64,000 nucleotides of DNA. Source: Sarcomyxa edulis. Its lineage: Eukaryota > Basidiomycota > Agaricomycetes > Agaricales > Mycenaceae. The stretch is taken from the NCBI GenBank assembly GCA_009761415.1, contig QUOL01000032.1, positions 51,121-115,120 of the forward strand, in the 5' to 3' direction. How positions within the stretch are numbered: position 1 is the first letter of the stretch; every line of letters starts with the position of its first letter. The notes under the pieces are model-generated. The model had not been told where the DNA came from, made no database searches, and saw only the letters and a list, made by a program, of their open reading frames with translations. The position numbers were made by a program, and so were the translations under genes. Of the stretch, positions 53,616 through 62,800 are shown piece after piece.

Positions 53616-54998
53616 TTAATCTATATCATCCATTAAATCAGTTTTGATTTTTTTTATTTTTGGATCTAGATTGTATGCTTTGACCCATTCTCGGTAAAGA
53701 CGAGATTCTGTTGGAATTTTACTTTGGTTAATCAATTTGCTAGTTAAAATATGTTTTGAGGTACTAGGATCACCGGGTACAAGAGGATCTATTTCGAATC
53801 TATGTATTATTTGAATAGCAGCACGCACTCCAAGTTCAGTTTCGAGGAAAGGTTTCTGGTCCCCATTTGGATTATAGTAAGAGGGTACAGGTACTTTCAG
53901 TCTTATTAAAGACCCGCTATCCGCAAGATATTCTAATATGTTATCCTTTCGTAAAAACCCATTTTCATTAAATAATGAAACAGATACTTTTTTAATCTCG
54001 GATTCATTAGAAAATTTAACTTTAGTAGAGTATACTTCTCCTTGATAAGATTCAAAGAGATCAGTCTTTGCTAAACCGTTTTCATTTTTAAATAAATTGG
54101 GTGCTGTGTTTCTTTTTAATATTGACTTTTCGATTTTAAAATCGGTAGGATTATAAATATTAGTTCATATACCTGCGTCTTTATCTTTAGGATCTAAACC
54201 AAAATGTCTTAGTGGCTCAGCTGAAGGAATAAAAACTTGGATTTTGTTACCTTGGCGTATAGAAGTTAACAGATGGTAATGACCTGATGTAGTTTTATCC
54301 AATACCAGAAATAAACCTCGACATTTTGAATCATTTCTATTTTTAATATAAAGAGAATCTTCAGGGTCAGGCTGTTTTATTACAATATTAGCTCCTTCTT
54401 TCAAAGTTTGTTTTACTTTGTCGAAAGACCACAGATCATGAATTAGAGCGACTCGTTCTAGCCCGAGAAAAAAGACTAATTTATCTGTTACTTTTGTTTT
54501 TATTATTTGATAGTAACGAACATCATAGATAAGTTTAGCATTGTCAGAATTTACAAGATTTTTAAACTTTTGCAGAATACGTTGGTGCAACTCAATAGCT
54601 TGGGAGGATTCTACAATAATGCGTTGAACATTATAATCTACTGGTTTAGACTCATTTGGACCTTGCATCACGTTTAAATTTTCCCTTGTACTAAATTCGT
54701 ATTGATAAAAATTCTTAGAACGAAAATTTGGAAGGTTGGTAGAAAAATAAAAATTTAATCAAGCAAAAAGCCGATTCTGAGGTATAGAGCTTAGAGGATT
54801 TATTTGTTGACCTTTCCAATACGAGGATTTTGCTACAGCCAAAGAGTAATTAGTTGGAAATTTTTGATTAAGGGTTTTATTTTGAATGATGTCTATTATA
54901 TTCCCATGTGTCTTAGAATAACCTATTTTATTGAGCTCAGGAGTATCTACCAAAGTTTTAGAAGCAGAGCTATTACCGGTAATAAGACCGGGAAGAAG

Positions 54999-55042
<44 letters not shown>

Positions 55043-55054
55043 CATTATTATTAC

Positions 55055-55131
<77 letters not shown>

Positions 55132-55469
55132 ACCTCTACTAAGTTACCTTTTGGTGGGTCATTGTGTATAATATGATTTTGTTCAAAATAAATAAAAAAA
55201 TTTATTAAAAAAATATAAACTATATAAAAAAACGAAATAAATAATGTAACAAAAATAATCTTATTGGATAATAATAACAATTTATCTTCCTCTATAAAAT
55301 AATTATAATTAAAATAAAAATAGCATAAAATCCCTAAGAAAGATAACACAAAGATATAAACAAAAAGCATGTAACCTAGATCCGGCATATAAAGGATTAT
55401 ATTATTACCTGTTTTGTAAATAAACAAGCTAGCTAACATAATATAAAAACCTCTAACACAAAAATACAT
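53616..55469 (-). CDS. Hypothetical membrane protein with poly-Asn linker
   Basis: 617 residues with TGA as Trp, not recognised. The N-terminal 115 residues contain about four membrane segments (GFYIMLASLFIYK, LGYMLFVYIFVLSFLGILCY, IIFVTLFISFFYIVYIFLIN). A tract of about 45 almost pure Asn follows (GTT/ATT microsatellite at 54999-55128), then a soluble, charged domain of about 430 residues: NVQRIIVESSQAIELHQRIL, FFLGLERVALIHDLWSFDKV, GLFLVLDKTTSGHYHLLTSI, RLYREWVKAYNLDP near the end. The soluble part looks like a folded domain. It sits between nad6 and nad4L together with the next ORF. Architecture resembles the 12947 ORF (membrane N-terminus, low-complexity linker, long tail). Confidence 0.6.
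54999..55128. repeat. ATT/AAT trinucleotide microsatellite
   Basis: About 43 near-perfect ATT units, read as Asn codons AAT on the minus strand inside the 617-residue ORF. A few interruptions (GTTA, CAT) encode Ser and Asp. Confidence 0.9.
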
Positions 55470-55552
55470 AAAAAATATTAATCCCTTGTTTGATTTTTCA
55501 TTAAATTTTTTTTTATCTATCTTAAAAACCCAATTAACCCTCTGATTTTGAC

Positions 55553-56035
55553 TTAATTTAAGTTAAAACAAAGGTGGATTTGTAGAGTAGAAAAAAAAAA
55601 AGCATTTTTTTGTTTTTTTTCAAGTGGATCCTCTCCTTGTTTTTTAAACTCGTTAACAAAGGAGTGGCCCTTAAAAATAAAGTAACTATTTTTTGCGAAA
55701 TAACATAATTGTATTCCGACACTAAATGAGAGATAGACTAAATATAAACAAACAAAACGTATCATAATTTGCTCTGTTAAACAATTTAACATTTCATAAT
55801 TAAGGTTATAAAGAGTTTTCATATTAAATAAGAATGTAATTATTGAAACAGGTAATAATATAAAGCCAAAGAAATACTTACTTAGAAATAAGTTAGATTT
55901 AAAACTTAAAGCGATACGCAATGTTCTAAAAAAAACGGATTTCCGGAATTGATCCCAGAAATTTTTTATTCTTTCTTTAAGTATAAAGATAAGAATTCAA
56001 ACACCAATTAACAAAAAGGATATCCAAAATATCAT
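55553..56035 (-). CDS. Hypothetical membrane protein
   Basis: 160 residues, not recognised. MIFWISFLLIGVWILIFILK at the start, then IKNFWDQFRKSVFFRTLRIA, FGFILLPVSIITFLF, MIRFVCLYLVYLSFSVGIQL, and a polar end with FKKQGEDPLEKKQ. Three to four membrane segments. The last codons lie in the repeat module AACTTAAATTAAG (55550-55575). It precedes the 617-residue ORF by about 80 bases on the same strand, and that ORF's frame is open back to this stop codon, so the two may be one transcription unit or a split gene. Confidence 0.5.
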
Positions 56036-56039
56036 GAAG

Positions 56040-56110
56040 TAAATAATCTCTTATCCTCAAGGTCACAATCGAAAAATGTATTTTAAACTTTTTTTTTAAA
56101 GTTGTTTAAA
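56040..56110. repeat. Leader repeat, copy next to the 160-residue ORF
   Basis: On the minus strand: AACAACTTT, poly-A, GTTTAAAATA, then CATTTTTCGATTGTGACC and GAGGATA, ending just before the ORF start. Same element as at 53528-53585. Confidence 0.8.
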
Positions 56111-56164
56111 CTTTTGCCCTATTTTTGAAGGGTCTAAAAAAAAATTACCAGGCTATATTTAGCA

Positions 56165-56235
56165 GTTCTTCGTACCCGAAGTAAAAAAAAACTTTAGTTT
56201 TTTTTAACCAAAAGGGGTAAGATTTTTTTTTTGGC
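56165..56235. repeat. Dispersed repeat, TTCTTCGTACCCG hairpin module
   Basis: GTTCTTCGTACCCGAAGTAA, poly-A, CTTTAG, poly-T, matching 27601-27640. A module starting TTCTTCGTACGAACC is also embedded in rps3 (about 38126). Confidence 0.7.
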
Positions 56236-56458
56236 GTTAGCCTGAATAGAATCGAAGAGGTTTATAAATAAATTAAATAATCAGCATTTTTCATAAATAA
56301 AAGAGTAGTAAATAAACGAGTAAAAATCAAATATTTTTTTACTGCGCTTTGGTATCTAAAAAAAAGACATTTATTAATTTAAAGTATTAAAAATTGGATA
56401 AACATAACATTATAAAGTATATTTTATAGTCTTTTATAAATTATATTATATTCTCTTA

Positions 56459-56530
56459 GCCGGAATAGTTTAATTGGTAAAATGAATTCCTTGTAAGATT
56501 TCGATATAGGTTCAATTCCTGTTTTCGGCA
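56459..56530 (+). tRNA. trnT: tRNA-Thr (UGU)
   Basis: 72 nt on the plus strand, opposite to the other tRNAs. The acceptor GCCGGAA pairs with TTTCGGC. The anticodon loop CTTGTAA gives UGU. The T arm ATAGG/CCTGT encloses TTCAATT. One T-T mismatch in the anticodon stem. Confidence 0.85.
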
Positions 56531-56841
56531 AAAAAATAAAGTAAATTAAAAAAAGAATATTTGATTTTTTTTCTACCCTTTTGCTTTGTAGCGGTTTAAT
56601 AAAATAAACATTAAATACGGATTAAAAAAATTTTTTTTTGTTTTTTTTTCGTTCTCGTCTTCTTGTTTTTTGAGGTGTTTCTGTTTCTTCCTAGCCTACT
56701 TTTTTTTCTTTCTTTTTTTTTGAGTTGTAGTTTAATTTGGAAAAACACCATTTTTTGGGAGTGGCGTATATCTGTTCGAGTCAGGTCAACTCAGGTCATT
56801 ATTATTTGGTATTTTCCTTTTTTTTTTATTTTTTTCTTTGG

Positions 56842-56870
56842 CCTCAGTCTTAATGTTTAAAACATGAGAC
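56842..56870. repeat. Dispersed hairpin repeat, family 1
   Basis: CCTCAGTC, TTAATGTTTAAAACATGAG, AC. Located in the 3' flank of nad6. Confidence 0.85.
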
Positions 56871-56918
56871 AACCTGTAGGTAGGGTGCTTAAGTAAAACC
56901 AAAAGCTAGGGCCTTTTT

Positions 56919-57590
56919 TTAGGCAAGTTGGTTTTTTTTATTAGAGCTTAAAATAATTGCAAACATAGCTAATAAAAGTATCATACTTAAAACAAAGAAA
57001 AGCACAGCTGCATAAGTATAAAAAGCTTCACCTAAACTTTGAACTTGTGTAACATATACTAATTTATTATCAGATTCAGCTAAATTATTTATTAATAAAT
57101 TGTTATAAATATAATAATAATCTGTTGGAGATGCTGAATATCCCGGAGATACTGTTAGTTGTTTATAAGTTACATAAGTACCGATAGCACTAGGGTCCAT
57201 TTGTTTAGCTGGCGAAATTAAATAATCTAAAAAAGCTACATTATTATAATTTAATGGGATTAGTGAATAAATAATAGATATAAATATTAATAATAGAACC
57301 AACCCTAAAACCAAATTTTTAAAAAATTGACTCCCAGTAACTACAATTTCAGATAGATCTATATTAATCATCATAATTACAAAAAGGAATAATACAGCAA
57401 TAGCTCCAACATAAATAATAATGTACGATACTCCAATAAAATGAATACCAATTAAAATTAAATAAGCGGCAACTTGAGCGAAAGTAAGTATAACAAATAT
57501 AACAGAAATAACCGGATTCATGATTGTGATAGCAATAACAGCTGAAAATAAGGCACCTAAAATAAGTAAGTTTAAAATAATTGTTTTCAT
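56919..57590 (-). CDS. nad6: NADH dehydrogenase subunit 6
   Basis: 223 residues, five membrane segments, complete. MKTIILNLLILGALFSAVIA at the start, NPVISVIFVILTFAQVAAYL, then the conserved IGVSYIIIYVGAIAVLFLFV and MMINIDLSEI. The hydrophilic loop AKQMDPSAIGTYVTYKQLTV lies between segments 4 and 5, and QVQSLGEAFYTYAAVLFFVL precedes the last one. Membrane subunit of complex I whose third helix acts in coupling. No intron. Confidence 0.96.
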   Translation of the reverse strand: MKTIILNLLILGALFSAVIAITIMNPVISVIFVILTFAQVAAYLILIGIHFIGVSYIIIYVGAIAVLFLFVIMMINIDLSEIVVTGSQFFKNLVLGLVLLLIFISIIYSLIPLNYNNVAFLDYLISPAKQMDPSAIGTYVTYKQLTVSPGYSASPTDYYYIYNNLLINNLAESDNKLVYVTQVQSLGEAFYTYAAVLFFVLSMILLLAMFAIILSSNKKNQLA

Positions 57591-59855
57591 TTTTATAGAT
57601 AATTTTTATTTTTTAATAAGCCTGCGGATACAACCTTTATATATTTTTTTACTTTAACTGAATTTTTTTGTTTTATTTTAAGGATATGCGTAGTTATCTG
57701 GTACTGCTTGTACAACTGACCAACCATAGCCTGCCTCGCTAACCAGTTTTATCTTAAGCTGGAAAATTCATTTGCGTTATTGTTGCTAAATAGGCAGGTA
57801 AAAAAATAAGAGTAAACGCTTTATTATTTTTTTTTTTTCGTAATAGTTTATTATACTGCTCTTTATATAATCAATCTGTCTTGTTGCAATTGAGCACAAC
57901 ATTAGTAAAATACCGTAGTAACTCAAATTATTTTAATATAAAAATTTTTTACGTTAAATAAAAAAGAAAAAGTTATAAAAAAGGGCTTTAGAGTAGGTTC
58001 GCTTTTAATGTTGGTGTTACTCTTTTTAAACCTTGCTTAGATTAAGTTATCCTTAAGGTAAACAAACAAATTAGCTAGAGAGCTTGTATAATTTAAATTA
58101 AACAAAAAGAAATAATAATAAATAAAAAAGGCTATAAACCAAAAGTTAAATATATTAACCCTAAACAGCACCCAAAAAATCTTTTTTTTATATTTTTTTT
58201 ATATTTTTTTTATATTTTTTTTTATACTTAGAATTAATAGCATGTGTAAGCTTGTAGGGCTATTACAGTAAGTAATATTAAGCTGCTAATTAAGGCTGGC
58301 TACTTTAAAACAAAAATAAATAGCTGCATTCAGCGAGTGTAAAAAGGCGAAAAAAAATTTAAGGTTAAAATTATTTAAAAAGGGTTTGTAGGTTTTACCT
58401 AAAATAAGTGACCTCATTCTTGCAAATCTAAATTTAAAAAAAAAAAGACGTTAGAAAAAAGGCACAAGTAGTTTATATTATATAATCGGCTGGCTGCATA
58501 ATGCCTCTATGGTAATAAATCAATATTGCCTCCCCACAGTTTTTCCTACCAAAAGCTAGGTTAACGTAGAACTTTAAATTCTCAATAATTGGTTAAGAAC
58601 TATTAAAAAAATAAACAAATCGCTAGAACTATATTAAATAAAGTCGCGATTAACCCAAGAGGAATTGAACCTCTTTAAATTATACTTTATATTTTTATTT
58701 AGTTTTATTTTATTTTTTTTTTACTGCTCTACTGCCCTACTTTCCTACTGTCCCGCATTTTCCTTATTAATTTATTCTGTTTTATTTAAACAAAAAGGAA
58801 AACAAAGTAACAGGATTGTTGGGTGACAATAAAATATCTGTCTCATAAAACTAAATTAACAAATAAAAACTAGCCCTGCTTAGCAAGTTATTTCCAACCT
58901 AATTTTGTTAGTTATTTTTACTTTTACTGCTATTTACGAGTTGTAAAATTAAAAAAATCAGCCAAAAAACAAACAAAAGGCAAAGCCAAAATAAAAAAAT
59001 TTTATTTTTTAATTTTTAGGCGGAAAATAAGACCCTCGGTTTTTTTCTGCTTTTTTAGTTTTTTTAGGTTAAAAAAAAACTTTGGTTCTTTTTTTACCGA
59101 CCCTTTTCTTTATTTAACCTACGGATACGACAGGGGAAAGCGGGCAATTAAATTTATTAAAAAAAAATATTATTTTTAGGCCATTAGGTTATTTTTAACC
59201 CTTTACTAATAGCGCGCCTTGGAGGACAGTTTTGATTTATTGTTATTTTATTTGAGATATTGGTTTAGAGTATAATACTATAAGAGATTCCAGCCCCGAT
59301 ACTGAGGGTCAAGGGGATTTTTAACAGCTAACTGTGGGCATTAAATATGAATTTATATATTAATGAATAATTTATTTTTATTCGGGCAGTCTTTACTAAT
59401 TAGGCCTATTTAGCCTAGCTTCTTTTTTAAAGTAAGAACGTTTGTTCCAGATAACAATCGGGTTATTTCTTCTTTTGTTACCTTAAACCTATGTGATTGC
59501 TTTCTATTGCTTTTTTTAACTTAAACAAAAACAAAGTCCGGTTAAGGCTAGGTAAGGGGATAAGGCAAAATAGCCTAAAAATTGTAAAGGTAGCCGAGCA
59601 TTTTATAAAATATTTATATAATTAATATTTTTTTTTATAATTGAATTGTTACGGTTAATTGTAAAATAATAAAATAAATATCTTATTTAAATTAAGTTAC
59701 AAAATTTTAGTAGTTTAGTAATTTAGATTTAAAAGATTAAAAATAAAAAGAAGTTAGATTTATTTACTCATAATTTTTTTTTACCTTTTGTTTAGGTCTT
59801 TAAAAAAGGGATAAGGACGATTTTTTCCGCAATATATTTATAAGATATACTTATA
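57591..59855. other. Long spacer between cox2 and nad6
   Basis: No supported gene in 2.2 kb. On the minus strand 57757-57680 reads LVSEAGYGWSVVQAVPDNYA then YP and a stop, with more even base use than its surroundings; I cannot assign it. 58647-58678 resembles the T arm and 3' acceptor of a tRNA (AGAGGTTCAATTCCTCT, TGGGTTA) without a 5' half. The rest is homopolymer-rich, with TTTTTTTATATT repeated four times at about 58180-58220. Confidence 0.45.
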
Positions 59856-62800
59856 TTACATAGAATCGACTCATAATAGGAAATCTTGAGTAGATACTGC
59901 TTCTACTGCTATAGGCATAACGTATTGTTCTTTTTTTTTTATATAGGACTGGACTTTATCTTAATTATTAAATTAATAATTTGTGACGTAAAGTCTCTGA
60001 GGAACCTAAGCTCAATCAATATAATTAAATTTTATACCTACGAGAGATTTGGTTTCCTGCTGATTGTCCATTTAATATCTTATACCATTGTAACTAATTA
60101 TAAATTAGTAGGTTAAGCTTTAGGAGTTTCCAGCATATTAGTCACATTTTACATGAACCTATGCCTTTTAAGTTAATAAGAATACCTTATGAATAATTAA
60201 ATCAATATTTGGTTTAAAAATAATATTGAATATTTATTTAAATTTTATTTCATAAGATAGATTAAACTTATAAACTTAAATTGTAGTTGATCCATGTCCA
60301 ACACCACAAATCTCACTACATTGCGCTAACTCTACGATTATTAAATGTAATAGATATTTTTTTTAGTTTTACTTTTTGTTTTTCAATCAACTTTGCTTTT
60401 TTTTTTTAGTAGTCCTTTTTGTTTTTCCCTTAGGTTGGATTCTGTTTATCCTACAGCCCTTAGGCAATCAAAAGAAAACCAAAAGTTCAGAGCGAAGTAC
60501 GTCACACAGAAAAAGTTATTTATAAGAAAAAGAATAACTTTTATATATTCGACCGTCTTTTAAACGCAAATATAAAGTTTTTCTATTTAACCTTATGTCT
60601 AAAGTATAAAAATATTTAACCGTACTTAAAATACTCTCAAATGCTCTTTCGAAATTTTCCCCTATTACTATTATAGGTTTATTTTTTCTATTGACTTTTA
60701 TGGAATAGTTATCTGTTTTAAATTTTAGATATTCATCGATAATTAATCCTACTTGTTCAAAATTATCAGGTAGAGCTTTATCCGAGTATTTACATAAAAA
60801 GTTATGAAACACTTTACCCATTTTAATATATCTAGTTAAAGTATCCCTTTTTATAGTTAAACCTAATCCTCTTAAATATTCGATACAAGAAGTTAAAGAA
60901 TTAAAATTTAACGTATGACCTACAGAATCTACAAAAGTATTACCTTCTTTGATTTCTAATTCGACAAGTATACTTCTACGTGTACCTAATGTATATATAT
61001 CTTGTCTTTCTCTTTGCATTATTCCTAGTAATTCTTCTATGGATATACTACTTTCAGTAGCCGTAGGTATAGGATAACTTAATAACAAGAATTTATTAAG
61101 ATAAAATATTTTAGAATCTACAAACTTTTTGCAAGTTTCAGTTTGTACTTTTAATACTCTTTTTAACTCAATTCTGGATTTAGCACTATAATAAAGAGTA
61201 CTACACGTTAGATCATAAACATATATAGGATCACCTTTTGAAGAACCTGCATTAACAACTCTTAAAGTATTTAAGTTAAACTCTTTATTCAATAAGTGAT
61301 ATTGCTCTAAAATAAAAGCGTCTTGACTGTTAAATTTATTTCTATCTAATTTAAAGATTATTAATTTAAAAGCTTTTAGCCCTTCTTTATGAAGTAAAGG
61401 TAAAAATTTACCCGCTTAAAAAAAAAGTGTAACTTTTTGTTTCACACTGGATTTAAATTAAATCAAAGCTAAATTAACTGGACAAAACCTGCTAATTTTA
61501 AAGTAATAACACATTCTACGTCTTAATAAATTAGATGAACCTACATACTTATCACCTGTCTTTTTAAGTATAAACATGTATACTCCAAAGAAACCTTTAT
61601 ACATAGATTTACCTGCCAATTCATCTAAAAGTTTATTATTTTCAGGTGTAGTTATAGGAAGATCGAACTCAACACCTTTAACTTTTAATCATTGGTCTAA
61701 TTTAGAGTCAGTAACAATTAAATTTTGATTTCAAATTATTTTATTAATTATTAACGAAGTAGTTTGTTTTCCACTACTAATATGTTCTAACGCTAAAGAT
61801 TCTGGTTTATTAGTTAAAGACTTAATGAAACTAAAGGGTCTTTTTAAACTTACAACGGTTGATATAAAACCACTATGCAACAACTATAACAATTTAACCT
61901 AAAAAGTGCTTTGTGTGTATTATTATAACCCTATTAAATATTTAATATCACATTAATAATAAGTTTATCAAACTATTGTAGAGATTTCCCTAAATATATA
62001 TATTCGTCGTAGGTACCTCCCGGTATTTTACCAACGGTGGCTACGTCAGAAATGTTTAAATTACTACACAGCTAAGCAAATTAGTATATATTTTTTTTTC
62101 TACACCTTTTCAAGTGGGGGCTGACTATATCTTAAGCATTGTCAATATTAACAACACCAACCACCGTTTAGTCGATGAACTGCATACCAATTTGAATTTA
62201 TTTGGTACTTGGCTGCGGATTGCCCATTGAATAATAAATCTTGATTTTCCCATACCACGAGTCATTACCTGTGCCATAAGTATGTTACCACAATTATTTG
62301 GATAAGATTTCTTTAGGGGTTTCCCGCAATTTGATGATTTATAACCATAGGTTCACTACAGTTTAGGCCAAATGACCATAAAAAATACCAGTTCTTTCAG
62401 CTAAAATAGAGACTTGATTTAGACGCAAATAATCGATTAAAATTGACAGTTATTAACTAGTACCCTTCTTCCAAAACCTTGTCAAATTAACAAAGGAGAG
62501 TAGTAGGCTGCAAGTACTTTTATATAAAAATTTAATTATTTTGTAGGATTCATATATTTTTTAACAAAAGCATTATCTCTGTTGTGTATTAAGTCCTAAA
62601 TAAGCAAGTAAATCAGAAACAGTAGTAAATTCGAGAGCTGTCTTTTCTAAATTATCAACTAGAACTATATATCGATTAAGTGAAGAAATTTTAACTTTTC
62701 CTCTACTCTTATTTCGACCAATTTTGTCTTCGTACCAAGAAGGATGCATAAAAAAAAAATAAACGGGGGTACGATTTTCTCCAACTATTACTAATCGCTC

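Noticed and set aside
54804..55176. Plus-strand ORFs rich in Ile or Leu
   Set aside because: They are produced by the ATT microsatellite in other frames.
58640..58690. T arm plus acceptor 3' strand of a tRNA
   Set aside because: No 5' acceptor, D arm or anticodon arm lies at the required distance.
57591..59855. Possible rRNA gene in the long spacer
   Set aside because: None of the conserved small- or large-subunit rRNA core sequences could be found on either strand.
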